In this document: piece after piece, positions 17,558 to 27,273 of the stretch | How the letters are laid out: the number at the start of each line of letters is the position of its first letter | Position numbering within the stretch: position 1 is the stretch's first letter | From: an uncultured Prochlorococcus sp. | GTDB taxonomy: Bacteria > Cyanobacteriota > Cyanobacteriia > PCC-6307 > Cyanobiaceae | Direction of reading: 5' to 3' | Assembly (NCBI GenBank): GCA_902616595.1 | Contig: CACMTJ010000002.1 | Coordinates: 46,706 to 110,705 of the forward strand | DNA: 64,000 nt | Position numbers and translations under genes: made by a program | The notes under the pieces: generated by a model | Database searches by the model: none | The model's input: the letters and a program-made list of their open reading frames with translations, nothing else | What the model was told of the DNA's origin: nothing

Positions 17558-18807
17558 GAATTGATTTTTAGAAAATCAATAGTATCTTTTAATTTTTCTA
17601 TAAACATATCAATTTCTTCCTTATTGGTTGTGAAATTCATGCTGATTCTAGCTGTTGATTTAATTCCAATGTATCTGTGAAGAGGTTGACAGCAATGGTG
17701 GCCACTTCTGATACAAATTCCTTTTGAATCAAGAATTTCAGCAATATCATTTGAATGTATATTTTTTATATAAAAGGTGGCGAGTGAGGCTCTGTCTGGA
17801 TCTATCTCTGGCGATGGACCTATGATTTCAATATTTTTTATTTGATTTAATTTTTCAAATAAATATTTAGTAATAGTATGTTCATATTCATGAATTTCAG
17901 TCAATCCGATATTGTTAATATAATTGATTGCTTCTGCAAGACCTATTGCTTCTGCAATGGCTGGAGTTCCAGCTTCAAATTTGTGTGGTAGCTCTGCCCA
18001 AGTACTTGTCTCTTCAAAAACATCTTGAATCATTTCGCCACCTCCAAAGAGAGGAGGAATTTTTTCTAGGATTTCTTTTCTTGACCAGAGGAAACCAATA
18101 CCTGTAGGACCGCATAATTTATGTCCTGATCCAGCTAAAAAATCTATATTAAGATCAATCACATCTAGTTTTTGATGAGCCAAACTTTGACATGCATCTA
18201 TTAACACTAAAGCACCCTTTTGTTTAGCTAATTTAGTTATTTCTTTGATTGGATTACAACAACCTAGAGTATTACTAACATGTACTAGGCTAACAAGTTT
18301 AGTTCTAGATGTTAGTTTTGATTTAAAGTCGTCTATATCTAATTTCCCATCTTTATCTATACCTATAAACTTTAATTTGCATTTATTTTTTGCTGCAATC
18401 ATTTGCCATGGAACTATATTGCTATGATGCTCCATTATTGATAAGAGAATTTCATCGTTTTCTTTTAATGAATATTCGCCCCATGATCTAGCTACTAGAT
18501 TGATTGCCTCAGTAGCATTTCTTGTGAAAATAATTTCTTTTGCTGAATTCGCTTTTATATATTTGCTAATTAAATATCGTGCATTTTCAAATTCTTCTGT
18601 TGCTTTAGCACTTAATTGATGTGCCCCTCTATGTACATTGGCATTAAAGTTTTTGTAATATTCATCAATTTTTTTTAAAACTTGTATTGGTTTTTGTGTG
18701 GTTGCCGCATGGTCTAAATAAATAATTTGCTCATTACTTTTTAAGTTCTTATTTAAAAGAGGAAAGTCTTTCTTCGTTATTTCCGAAAAATTTTGAATCG
18801 TTTCCAT
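17554..18807 (-). CDS. sufS: Cysteine desulfurase SufS
   Basis: A 417-residue PLP enzyme of the group II cysteine desulfurase type. It has D-H-A-A-T-T-Q-K-P near the N-terminus, the PLP lysine motif S-G-H-K-L-C-G-P-T-G, and the short active-site loop R-S-G-H-H-C-C-Q-P with the persulfide cysteine. It releases sulfur from cysteine for Fe-S assembly by SufBCD. The ATG overlaps the sufD stop by one base (TAATG), so the two are translationally coupled. No sufE-like gene is visible in the window. Confidence 0.96.
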   Translation of the reverse strand: METIQNFSEITKKDFPLLNKNLKSNEQIIYLDHAATTQKPIQVLKKIDEYYKNFNANVHRGAHQLSAKATEEFENARYLISKYIKANSAKEIIFTRNATEAINLVARSWGEYSLKENDEILLSIMEHHSNIVPWQMIAAKNKCKLKFIGIDKDGKLDIDDFKSKLTSRTKLVSLVHVSNTLGCCNPIKEITKLAKQKGALVLIDACQSLAHQKLDVIDLNIDFLAGSGHKLCGPTGIGFLWSRKEILEKIPPLFGGGEMIQDVFEETSTWAELPHKFEAGTPAIAEAIGLAEAINYINNIGLTEIHEYEHTITKYLFEKLNQIKNIEIIGPSPEIDPDRASLATFYIKNIHSNDIAEILDSKGICIRSGHHCCQPLHRYIGIKSTARISMNFTTNKEEIDMFIEKLKDTIDFLKINS

Positions 18808-20024
18808 TAATTCTCATTTAAAAGTTTATCAAGCAAATCCCATTTATCTTTTGAAATGGGAATAAATGCAATTATTTCTTGAAAGTAAGAACTTAATTGT
18901 AGTTTACTTGCTTCTGTTAATGTGATCCCTCTTGTTCGCATATAAAAAAGTTCTTCTTCATTTAGTTGCGAGATTGTAGCACCATGTTTGCATTTGACAT
19001 CATCAGCAATTATTTCTAGTTGAGGTTTGGTATCTATTTGTGCCAAATTTGATAACAGTAAATTTCTGCTTAATTGGGAAGCATCAGTTCTCTGGGCAAT
19101 TTTCGGAACTATTATTGAACCTTCAAATATTGCATGTGATTTATCATCAGCAAGTGATTTATTAATTTGATCTAGAAATCCATTTGGACCATTAAATTCT
19201 ATTTTTGTATAAGTTGAAATTTGCTCATCGTTTTTTGTTATTTGCATACCTTTGATATTTGTTTTAGCATTTCCAGCAGATTGTTTAATACTAATTTCAA
19301 ATCTCGCGTAATTGAATTTGAAATGTAAAGATCCTAAGTTGTATGCACTATTTTTTTGTTGAATTACATTGAGAGAATTTAATAGATTGGATCTGTTTTC
19401 ACCGTACGAAACAACACCATGATTTACGGAACTATTTTCTTTTAAGCAAAAGAAAGTTGATTGAGATAATGAAGAGTTTTCTTTACCAAGATTTACCTGT
19501 AATAATTCTGCATCGCAATTCTTTTCTAAAAATATTACGAGGGTTTTTGCGGTTAAAGAATTACTTGATGCTTGACTAAAAATTTCAATAGGAGGAATTT
19601 TTGATCCATTTATTTTTAATCCCAAAATATTATTTTTACAACTTAAAGACAGATTTAGCAGGTGACTCCAATTTTCGTTTTGCTTAAAAAAAGAAATCTG
19701 TTCCTTGATATATTTTTGCAATTCATCCTCACTTAATTGCTCTATTGAATAATTTTTCTCTATTAAATTAATTTGGCAATTCTCACCAATTATTAATCTA
19801 ATAGTACTTTGAGAATTTTTCGGATATGGTATATCAAATTTTGAATATTTTTCATTAACTGAGTAATCTAAAGAGTTTGACAATTTTGATTTATTTGAAA
19901 GTCTCCATAGTTCACTTTTAGGATTAGGGAGGGGGTTTGATTGTAATTTATGAAGACAGATTTTTTGTATTTCTGTTAGGTTGTCATCCGATTTATTAGT
20001 TTTTATTTTTTCAATAATTTCCAT
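18807..20024 (-). CDS. sufD: Fe-S cluster assembly scaffold subunit SufD
   Basis: A 405-residue protein. The C-terminal half carries the SufB/SufD beta-helix pattern, with D-D-V-K-C-K-H-G-A-T-I-S-Q-L and L-F-Y-M-R-T-R-G-I, and its position between sufC and sufS fixes the identity. SufD pairs with SufB and the ATPase SufC to build clusters. The N-terminal 150 residues are variable, as is normal in the family. It lies 4 bases after sufC. Confidence 0.94.
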   Translation of the reverse strand: MEIIEKIKTNKSDDNLTEIQKICLHKLQSNPLPNPKSELWRLSNKSKLSNSLDYSVNEKYSKFDIPYPKNSQSTIRLIIGENCQINLIEKNYSIEQLSEDELQKYIKEQISFFKQNENWSHLLNLSLSCKNNILGLKINGSKIPPIEIFSQASSNSLTAKTLVIFLEKNCDAELLQVNLGKENSSLSQSTFFCLKENSSVNHGVVSYGENRSNLLNSLNVIQQKNSAYNLGSLHFKFNYARFEISIKQSAGNAKTNIKGMQITKNDEQISTYTKIEFNGPNGFLDQINKSLADDKSHAIFEGSIIVPKIAQRTDASQLSRNLLLSNLAQIDTKPQLEIIADDVKCKHGATISQLNEEELFYMRTRGITLTEASKLQLSSYFQEIIAFIPISKDKWDLLDKLLNEN

Positions 20025-20028
20025 TTGT

Positions 20029-20814
20029 CTAGGTCTCTTTTATAAAGTTATCAGTCCATTCATACCCTTTTTCCTCAAGCTCAAGAGCAAGATCACTCTC
20101 ACCAGTTTTTATGATTTGCCCGTCTGACATAACATGGACATAATTTGGTTTGATTTCATCTAATAATCTTTGATAGTGGGTGATAAGTATAATTCCAGTT
20201 TGTGTATTGGATATTTTTTTAATTCCTGATGCCACTATTCTTAGAGCATCAATATCTAGACCAGAATCGGTCTCATCTAATATTGCTATTTTTGGCTCAA
20301 GTAAAGCCATTTGAAGAATCTCATTTCTTTTTTTTTCACCTCCGGAAAATCCTTGATTTACACTTCTTGATAAGAATGCATGATCCATTTTCACAATTTC
20401 TAACTTTTCTTTAACTAATTCTTCAAAATCAAAAGTATCTAATTCTTCTTTGTTGAGGAATTTCCTTCTAGCATTAGTTGAAACTCTCAGAAACTCAAGA
20501 TTACTTACACCTGGTATCTCAATTGGATATTGAAAACCAAGAAAAATTCCTGATTGAGCTCTCTCTTCAGGTTCTAGAGAGTTGATGTTTTCACCTAAAA
20601 ATTTTATGTCGCCATTTGTAATACTATACGAGGGATGTCCTGCAATGATTTTCGAAAGAGTACTTTTGCCACATCCATTTCTTCCCATAATGGCATGGAT
20701 TTCTCCAGGATAAACAGTAAGTGAAACCCCTTTTAAAATTGGAAGATTATCAGTAGATGCAGAGAGATTTTCAACTTCTAAAATAGGATCTGATTCTTTC
20801 ATTTTACTTTGCAT
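20029..20814 (-). CDS. sufC: Fe-S cluster assembly ATPase SufC
   Basis: A 261-residue ABC-type ATPase with Walker [10 protein letters not shown], the SufC-specific Q-loop region G-I-F-L-G-F-Q-Y-P, signature [10 protein letters not shown], and Walker [13 protein letters not shown]. It lacks membrane spans and powers conformational change of SufB-SufD. ATG at 20814 is used; a second in-frame ATG lies four codons in. It is 21 bases after sufB. Confidence 0.96.
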   Translation of the reverse strand: MQSKMKESDPILEVENLSASTDNLPILKGVSLTVYPGEIHAIMGRNGCGKSTLSKIIAGHPSYSITNGDIKFLGENINSLEPEERAQSGIFLGFQYPIEIPGVSNLEFLRVSTNARRKFLNKEELDTFDFEELVKEKLEIVKMDHAFLSRSVNQGFSGGEKKRNEILQMALLEPKIAILDETDSGLDIDALRIVASGIKKISNTQTGIILITHYQRLLDEIKPNYVHVMSDGQIIKTGESDLALELEEKGYEWTDNFIKET

Positions 20815-20835
20815 TTCAGTTTAGAAATTGATTAA

Positions 20836-22278
20836 TTAACCTACTGATCCCTCTAGTTTAAGTGCCAGCAACTTATCTGCTTCAGCAGCAAATTCCATAG
20901 GTAATTGATTAAATACATCTCTGCAAAAACCGCTGACCATCATAGATACTGCCTCCTCAAATTCTATACCTCTGCTTTGGAGATAAAAAAGTTGATCTTC
21001 TGAGATTCTACATGTGCTTGCTTCATGCTCAATTTCAGAATTGGGTTGTTGAGATTTGATGTATGGGAATGTATTTGCAGAAGCTTGATCCCCTATTAAC
21101 ATTGAATCACATTGACTGTAATTTCTTGATCCTTTAGCTTTTGTTCCCATTTTGACAAGACCTCTATAGCTATTTTTTGAGTTACCTGCACTAATACCTT
21201 TGCTAACAATAGTTGATTTGGTCTTAGGACCAATATGGATCATTTTTGTGCCGGTATCTGCTTGCTGAAGGTTATTGGTGAGAGCCACTGAATAAAATTC
21301 TCCTACAGATTCTTCCCCTAACAGAAGACAGCTAGGATATTTCCAAGTAATTGCTGACCCTGTTTCAACTTGAGACCAGCTAATTTTACTTCTCTTACCT
21401 AAACATTTTCCTCTCTTGGTGACAAAATTAAAAATTCCGCCAATACCTTCTTCATCCCCAGCATACCAATTTTGCACTGTTGAATATTTTATTGAGGCGT
21501 CGTCTAATGCTACGAGCTCTACGACTGCTGCATGTAGTGTATTTGTATCAAACATTGGCGCTGTACAACCTTCTAGATAACTTACAGAACTCGATTCTTC
21601 AGCAATGATTAGTGTTCTTTCGAATTGCCCTGAATCTCCACTATTAATTCTGAAGTAGGAAGATAGATCCATAGGGCAGCTAACACCTTTTGGGATGTAA
21701 ACAAAAGAACCATCACTAAAAACAGCAGAATTTAGTGCTGCAAAATAATTATCACTAGCTGGAACTACAGTACCTAAATATTTTTCAATTAAATCTGCGT
21801 GATTTTTTACTGCTTCACTAATTGAGCAAAATATAACTCCATGTTCAGCAAGTTCTTCTCTAAAAGTTGTGGCTATAGAAACACTATCAAAGACAGCATC
21901 TACTGCCACATTTGTGAGTTTTTTTTGCTCCGTGAGGGGTATTCCCAATTTATCGAAAGTCTCAAGGAGTTTGGGATCAACTTCATCTAAACTAGAAATT
22001 TTCTCTTTTTGCTTAGGAGCAGAGTAATAAATAATATCTTGATAATCAATTTTTTTATATCCCAATCCTGACCAATCAGGCTCTTTCATTTTTTGCCATT
22101 TTTTAAAGGCTTTTAATCTAAAATCAAGAAGAAATTTTGGCTCTTCTTTTTTCTGTGAAATTAATCTTATGATATCTTCATTTAATCCCTTTTCTATTTT
22201 TTCAGTTTCAATATCAGTAACGAAACCATACTTATAAGGCTCCTTTACTACATCTTTAACTAAATTTTCGTTGACCAT
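20836..22278 (-). CDS. sufB: Fe-S cluster assembly scaffold SufB
   Basis: A 480-residue protein of the usual SufB length. It contains [32 protein letters not shown], and C-terminal [21 protein letters not shown], all family hallmarks, including the conserved cysteine on the cluster-building face. It is the first gene of the sufBCDS operon, transcribed divergently from the small gene at 22374. No SufR-like repressor gene is next to it. Confidence 0.97.
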   Translation of the reverse strand: MVNENLVKDVVKEPYKYGFVTDIETEKIEKGLNEDIIRLISQKKEEPKFLLDFRLKAFKKWQKMKEPDWSGLGYKKIDYQDIIYYSAPKQKEKISSLDEVDPKLLETFDKLGIPLTEQKKLTNVAVDAVFDSVSIATTFREELAEHGVIFCSISEAVKNHADLIEKYLGTVVPASDNYFAALNSAVFSDGSFVYIPKGVSCPMDLSSYFRINSGDSGQFERTLIIAEESSSVSYLEGCTAPMFDTNTLHAAVVELVALDDASIKYSTVQNWYAGDEEGIGGIFNFVTKRGKCLGKRSKISWSQVETGSAITWKYPSCLLLGEESVGEFYSVALTNNLQQADTGTKMIHIGPKTKSTIVSKGISAGNSKNSYRGLVKMGTKAKGSRNYSQCDSMLIGDQASANTFPYIKSQQPNSEIEHEASTCRISEDQLFYLQSRGIEFEEAVSMMVSGFCRDVFNQLPMEFAAEADKLLALKLEGSVG

Positions 22279-22373
22279 GTTATCAAAAATAACTTATTAC
22301 AATTAGCTTTATATACTCTAACGAAAGATACACCCATTATTGAGTTTTTTCCCTTTATTAAAACTAAAAATTA

Positions 22374-22727
22374 ATGTCTAATAATCTTGATCCCTTTTCT
22401 AACCCATTAAACATAGAAACCATTAAAGAAATTGATAATCTTGATCTACCTTTAATGCAGAAACATCATTTAAGAATTCTCGCTCATTGCCTTCAGATTT
22501 TAAAAATTATCAATCTAGATAATAGTTTTGAATATCAAAATGAAAATCCCCTGAGAGAATGGTGTGACAACCAATCCAAAAAATTTGATGATAAAAAATT
22601 TAGTGATCTTTTTTATGAGCAGTTAGAATCCACCTCAAGAAAATTAAGTACTTTTTCAAACAAAATAGGCAAAAGTATTGAGGATTTAGAGATAGATGAT
22701 TTAGTACTTCTAGTTGAACAACGCTGA
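22374..22727 (+). CDS. Conserved picocyanobacterial hypothetical protein next to suf, 117 aa
   Basis: An acidic, helical-looking protein with no membrane span, no helix-turn-helix that I can see and no cysteine cluster (one Cys in the centre and one in W-C-D-N). It opens with N-P-L-N-I-E-T-I-K-E-I and contains Q-K-H-H-L-R-I-L-A-H-C-L-Q. In many cyanobacteria this position, divergent from sufB, is held by the repressor SufR, but SufR is about twice as long with an N-terminal winged helix, so this is not SufR. Shared control with sufB through the 95-base intergenic region is possible. Function unknown. Confidence 0.65.
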   Translation: MSNNLDPFSNPLNIETIKEIDNLDLPLMQKHHLRILAHCLQILKIINLDNSFEYQNENPLREWCDNQSKKFDDKKFSDLFYEQLESTSRKLSTFSNKIGKSIEDLEIDDLVLLVEQR

Positions 22728-22996
22728 ATTCTTTTTTAATTGATCCCGAAGAAAAAATATATTTTTGTTGAGTCGTTAACAAATTCAGGTAATAAAATTT
22801 AAAAAAAAAGAAAATTAATTTATATTTAAAAAAGACCTGAAAATTAATTAATCTCTTTAATACCAACTGTTTTGACGAGAAATATCAATTTTTAGAATTT
22901 TTTAGTAGTCAGAGGATCCTGACGACAAGGCAAAAAGACACACAATTCCTAAAAAAAAAGAACATACTGATCCCAAACAAAAACGGAGAATTTAAA

Positions 22997-24097
22997 GTGG
23001 CTGATGGGATCATGAATAAAGACCAATTACTCTCACTAACCCTCAGACAATTACGTCAAGAAGCAAGTAAATTATCAGTTCCTCTGTACAGTCGCAAAAC
23101 AAAATCCGTTTTAGTTGATTTAATACTCAAATATCAGGAAAAATCTACAGAAAAAACATACATTACACCTCCCGAATCAAAATCTGAAGAAACTTTTGAG
23201 CCCAAGTCTTTCAACAGTAGTGAAGAAGTTAAAACAAATGTTGTTTTCCTACCCCGAGATCCAGATTGGGCTTATGTTTTTTGGCAAATTTCTGATGTTG
23301 ATAGAGAAAAAGCACAATCTTTGGGAGCCAATAAACTATGTTTACGATTATTAGATGCATCTGGTTCTGAAGGAAGCAACTTGAATCAAGGAACATTAAG
23401 GGAAATAGCGGTGGATAGCTACAGTACTGAGTGGTATTTGCCAATCCCACTTGCAGATAGAGATTATAAAGTTGAATTAGGTTACAAATACGGTTTTAAC
23501 TGGATGTCATTAGCATTTTCTTCGATAAGCCATGTACCTGGGTCCCATCCTTCTGAGCAAATTCTTGATAAATTTGTACCTTTTAACTTAGATTCTACTT
23601 TTGAGTCAATCCCAGAAATTTCTAATCCAGTTGTTTCAGAAGAAAATGGTATGCATGAAAGGTTATACCAAGCAGCAACTAATATTCCTCTCAGAAGAAA
23701 AGTTGGTTCTGAAGAATTTATGGAAAATGTAAACTCATCAAACCTCAATGACAATCTTACAGATTCAGGTGCTGGTAAATGGTCATCAGGTTTAAACGAT
23801 TCAGGAAGCGGAATTGTTAAAAATAGATCTTTTTGGCTTGTTGCTGATGCTGAATTAATTGTTTATGGTGCTACAGACCCTTCTGCAAAACTGACAATAG
23901 GTGGAGAAGATGTACCCCTTGCTGCAGATGGTACTTTTAGAATTCAAGTTCCATTTAGAGATGGGACTCAAAAATATGATATTAAAGCAGTTGATTTATC
24001 GGGTGAGCAAGATAAAAGTATATCAATGAAATTTGATAGAACTACACCACTTGACGATACTAATGAAAAAGATGATGCTGAGACTGAATGGTTTTAA
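22997..24097 (+). CDS. DUF4912 domain protein with SAP/Rho-N-like N-terminus
   Basis: A 366-residue protein. Residues 8-45 look like a SAP/Rho-N helical nucleic-acid-binding unit (L-T-L-R-Q-L-R-Q-E-A, then S-R-K-T-K-S-V-L-V-D-L-I-L). The central domain (about 75-170) has the DUF4912 hallmark F-L-P-R-D-P-D-W-A-Y-V-F-W-Q-I. A C-terminal strand-rich unit (about 275-345; V-Y-G-A-T-D-P-S-A-K-L-T-I-G-G) resembles an Ig-like or carbohydrate-module fold. The start is GTG 22997, preceded by a G-G-A-G-A site; an ATG five codons in is the alternative. The upstream 269 bases hold no gene that I can support. Role unknown. Confidence 0.85.
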   Translation: MADGIMNKDQLLSLTLRQLRQEASKLSVPLYSRKTKSVLVDLILKYQEKSTEKTYITPPESKSEETFEPKSFNSSEEVKTNVVFLPRDPDWAYVFWQISDVDREKAQSLGANKLCLRLLDASGSEGSNLNQGTLREIAVDSYSTEWYLPIPLADRDYKVELGYKYGFNWMSLAFSSISHVPGSHPSEQILDKFVPFNLDSTFESIPEISNPVVSEENGMHERLYQAATNIPLRRKVGSEEFMENVNSSNLNDNLTDSGAGKWSSGLNDSGSGIVKNRSFWLVADAELIVYGATDPSAKLTIGGEDVPLAADGTFRIQVPFRDGTQKYDIKAVDLSGEQDKSISMKFDRTTPLDDTNEKDDAETEWF

Positions 24098-24109
24098 TAA
24101 ATTAAATTA

Positions 24110-24280
24110 ATGCTGAAAAAAATCGTGGCTTTCACTCCGTTGTTTGGTGCATTGACCTTTCCAATAATAGTTCCAATTACAATTTCTAAATTTGGCGTTA
24201 ACTATGGAATTCTTAGTGCATTATTAATTTCTTCATTATGGTTTATCGCTATGTTAAGAACATCCGAAATGCCGCATTAA
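24110..24280 (+). CDS. Small membrane protein downstream of DUF4912 gene, 56 aa
   Basis: An open frame of 56 codons from ATG 24110 to TAA 24280, beginning 12 bases after the DUF4912 gene. It has two hydrophobic segments, about residues 6-24 (with L-T-F-P-I-I-V-P) and 32-49 (G-I-L-S-A-L-L-I-S-S-L-W-F-I-A-M), joined by a short S-K-F-G-V-N-Y loop, so a two-span hairpin is likely. Spacing and strand suggest that it is the second gene of a DUF4912 operon. I do not recognise a named family. Confidence 0.65.
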   Translation: MLKKIVAFTPLFGALTFPIIVPITISKFGVNYGILSALLISSLWFIAMLRTSEMPH

Positions 24281-24312
24281 TTTAGTTATATTTTTGGAAG
24301 TTTTTTAAAAAT

Positions 24313-25950
24313 ATGACTCAAGTTAATGTAATTAATATTAATTCTCCTTTTCTAGATCAAAAACCAGGTACTTCTGGTTTAAGAAAAAGTACTTTAAAGT
24401 TTCAGGAAGAACATTATTTAGAAATTTTCATTGAAGCAATCCTACAATCACTAGAAGATTTAAAAGGTTCAACATTAATAATTGGTGGTGATGGCAGATA
24501 TGGCAATATTGAGGCAATAGAAAAAATTGTCCAAATATGCATTGCTCATAAAGTTCAAAAGGTTATTGTTCCAAAATACGGTTTATTATCTACTCCTGCG
24601 ACATCTCATTTAATCAGAAAAGAAAAAGCTATTGGTGGAATTATTCTTTCTGCAAGCCATAATCCTGGAGGTATTGATGGCGACTTTGGAGTGAAATTGA
24701 ATATCTCTAATGGTGGCCCAGCTCCTGAGTTAATTACCAATAAGATTTTCAAGGCTTCACAATTACTAACTAGTTACAAAATTTGTAAAATTAAATTACC
24801 TGATTTTAGTGAGTATGGAATTTATTCTTATGGTGAAACTACCTTAGAAATTATTGATGGATTAAAAGATTATTCTAATTTGATGGAGAAAATTTTTGAT
24901 TTTGATCAAATTAGTGATTTTTTAAAAAAAGACTTCTCGTTAATCTTTGATGCAATGAATGCGGTTACAGGCCCATATGCAAAAAACATTTTTGTTGAAA
25001 AAATGGGTCTTGCACATGATTGTGTCATGAATGGTAACCCGTTAAAAGATTTTGGAGGTTTACATCCTGATCCTAATCTTACTTATGCATCCCACTTAGC
25101 TGATTTGTTATTAAATAAAAAATCTTACAGTTTTGGTGCTGCATGCGATGGAGATGGAGATAGGAATATGATTTTAGGAAGTGGGTGTTTTGTAAATCCT
25201 AGTGATAGCCTTGCAGTTATCACTGCTAACACGAAATGTGTCCCTGGTTATAAAGATGGTATTACGGGCGTTGCACGATCCATGCCAACCAGCTCAGCGG
25301 TTGATAATGTTGCTCGGGCATTAAATATACCGTGTTTCGAGACACCTACTGGTTGGAAGTTTTTTGGAAATCTTTTAGATTCTAATTTAATTACTTTATG
25401 TGGAGAAGAAAGTTTCGGAACAGGTAGTAATCATGTGAGAGAGAAAGATGGACTATGGGCAGTTTTGTATTGGTTACAAGTTTTAGCTGAGAAAAAATGT
25501 TCTGTAAGTAATTTGATGCAGAATCATTGGAAACAATTTGGAAGGAATTATTATTCAAGACATGATTATGAGGCAATTCCCTCAAACATAGCTAATCAAA
25601 TTTTTGGTAATCTAACTTTTATTCTCGAAAATTTAAAAGGCAATAGTTTTGCTGGCCATTTAGTTAAAGTTGCAGATAACTTTTCATATTTAGATCCCGT
25701 TGATAATTCCATAAGTGAAAATCAAGGTTTAAGATTGGTCCTTGATGATAATTCTCGAGTAATTGTTCGCCTTTCTGGAACTGGAACTAAGGGAGCAACA
25801 TTAAGACTTTACTTTGAGAAATTTTTCGATCCCAAACAGAATCTTTCGTTAAATCCTCAGATCGCTTTAAAACCTCTAATAAATGATTTAGATGCTTTAT
25901 TGAATATTTCAAAACTTACTCAAATGGAAACTCCTACAGTAATTACATAG
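24313..25950 (+). CDS. pgm: Phosphoglucomutase (alpha-D-glucose phosphate-specific)
   Basis: A 545-residue protein of the phosphohexomutase family. The phosphoserine loop is I-L-S-A-S-H-N-P-G-G with catalytic Ser115, the metal loop is D-G-D-G-D-R-N, the sugar loop is C-G-E-E-S-F-G-T-G-S-N-H, and the C-terminal phosphate-binding loop is R-L-S-G-T-G-T-K. The G-E-E-S-F-G-x-G-S-x-H form and length fit the PGM1-like, glucose-specific branch. It interconverts glucose-1-phosphate and glucose-6-phosphate, linking glycogen and sugar nucleotide synthesis to central metabolism. It starts with ATG. Confidence 0.94.
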   Translation: MTQVNVININSPFLDQKPGTSGLRKSTLKFQEEHYLEIFIEAILQSLEDLKGSTLIIGGDGRYGNIEAIEKIVQICIAHKVQKVIVPKYGLLSTPATSHLIRKEKAIGGIILSASHNPGGIDGDFGVKLNISNGGPAPELITNKIFKASQLLTSYKICKIKLPDFSEYGIYSYGETTLEIIDGLKDYSNLMEKIFDFDQISDFLKKDFSLIFDAMNAVTGPYAKNIFVEKMGLAHDCVMNGNPLKDFGGLHPDPNLTYASHLADLLLNKKSYSFGAACDGDGDRNMILGSGCFVNPSDSLAVITANTKCVPGYKDGITGVARSMPTSSAVDNVARALNIPCFETPTGWKFFGNLLDSNLITLCGEESFGTGSNHVREKDGLWAVLYWLQVLAEKKCSVSNLMQNHWKQFGRNYYSRHDYEAIPSNIANQIFGNLTFILENLKGNSFAGHLVKVADNFSYLDPVDNSISENQGLRLVLDDNSRVIVRLSGTGTKGATLRLYFEKFFDPKQNLSLNPQIALKPLINDLDALLNISKLTQMETPTVIT

Positions 25951-25983
25951 AATTGAAAGTAATTATTTTTTGATTTTATTTAT

Positions 25984-27273
25984 ATGCATTCAGAAGATTT
26001 ATTTACTAATTACTCTCAAATAGAAAATAATGTACCTTTGGCAGATAAATTAAGACCAAAGAAATTGGAGGATTTTTTTGGTCAACAAACAATCCTTAAT
26101 GAGACTTCGCTTTTAAGAAGTGCAATATTAAAAGATAAGATTAGTAATTTTATTTTTTCTGGCCCTCCTGGTGTTGGAAAAACTACTCTAATTGAAATTA
26201 TTTCTTTTAATACGCGTTCAAAATTAATTAAGTTAAATGCAGTATTATCAAGTATTAAAGAATTAAGAAATGAAATCGCTAATGCAAAAGATAGATTAAT
26301 AAATTCAAAAAGAAAAACAATTTTATTTATCGATGAGGTTCATAGATTTACAGCAGTTCAGCAAGATGCTTTATTACCTTCAATAGAAAATGGAACTATA
26401 ACTTTTATTGGTGCTACAACTGAAAACCCTTTCTTTGCCGTTAATAAAGCGCTTGTTAGTAGGTCTCGTATTTTTACATTATTTCCTTTAGAAGAAAATG
26501 ATTTGCAGAAAATAATACAAAAAGTCATAACTCACTATTCTAAAAAAAAAGATTCAAAAAAAGTTTATTTAACTAAAGATGCTATAAGTCATTTAATTAA
26601 ATTTTCTGGCGGAGATGCAAGAACATTAATCAATGCGCTAGAGATGGCCATAGAAACTACTGCTGAAAATGATTCTAAAGAAATCAATATTAATCTCTCA
26701 ATAGCAGAGGATGCACTTCAAAAGAAAAATATTGTTTACGATAAAAATGGTCAAAATCATTACGATGTAATAAGTGCCTTTATCAAGTCCATAAGAGGTT
26801 CTGATCCAGATGCAACTTTATTCTGGCTTGCAAATATGCTGGAGGCTGGTGAAGATCCTAATTTTATTTTTAGAAGACTACTTATATCTGCCAGTGAAGA
26901 TATTGGAATAGCTGATCCTAATGCCATAGTAGTTGTACAATCTTGTTGTGATGCTTTTGATAGAGTTGGTTTTCCAGAAGGATTATATTTTTTAACTCAG
27001 GCTTCTTTATATCTAGCTATTTCTCCAAAAAGTAATAGTATGAAAAGTATCTTTAAAGCAATTGAAACAATCAAATCTTCCAATGCTTTTGATTTTCCAC
27101 TTCATCTAAAGAATAATTCTAATAGTTATGTCAATCCTCATAATTATCAAGGTAATTGGGTCGCACAAGAATATCTTCCCAAATCTTTTAGAGGTTTAAA
27201 AATATGGGAACCAAATAATAATGGATGGGAAAAAACTCAATATGAAGAACTGTTTAGAAGAAAAGAAAACTAA
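25984..27273 (+). CDS. rarA: Replication-associated recombination protein RarA (MgsA) AAA ATPase
   Basis: A 429-residue protein. It has the RarA opening P-L-A-D-K-L-R-P-K-K-L-E-D-F-F-G-Q, Walker A G-P-P-G-V-G-K-T-T (residues 60-68), Walker B I-L-F-I-D-E-V-H-R-F, sensor G-A-T-T-E-N-P-F-F and C-terminal R-G-S-D-P-D-A-T-L-F-W-L-A and D-I-G-I-A-D-P-N-A. RarA acts at stalled replication forks with SSB. Some cyanobacteria have a longer fused form; this one has the ordinary bacterial length. The gene converges on the phosphopantetheinyl transferase gene with a 4-base overlap. Confidence 0.93.
   Translation: MHSEDLFTNYSQIENNVPLADKLRPKKLEDFFGQQTILNETSLLRSAILKDKISNFIFSGPPGVGKTTLIEIISFNTRSKLIKLNAVLSSIKELRNEIANAKDRLINSKRKTILFIDEVHRFTAVQQDALLPSIENGTITFIGATTENPFFAVNKALVSRSRIFTLFPLEENDLQKIIQKVITHYSKKKDSKKVYLTKDAISHLIKFSGGDARTLINALEMAIETTAENDSKEININLSIAEDALQKKNIVYDKNGQNHYDVISAFIKSIRGSDPDATLFWLANMLEAGEDPNFIFRRLLISASEDIGIADPNAIVVVQSCCDAFDRVGFPEGLYFLTQASLYLAISPKSNSMKSIFKAIETIKSSNAFDFPLHLKNNSNSYVNPHNYQGNWVAQEYLPKSFRGLKIWEPNNNGWEKTQYEELFRRKEN

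Noticed and set aside
22374..22727. Assignment as the suf repressor SufR
   Set aside because: Position fits, but the protein is half the usual length and has no winged helix or C-terminal cluster cysteines.
22600..22866. Minus-strand open frame of 88 codons reaching into the 22728-22996 intergenic region
   Set aside because: It is low-complexity, Phe/Tyr/Lys-rich, and antisense to the gene at 22374; composition is that of random AT-rich DNA. I see no other gene in that intergenic stretch.
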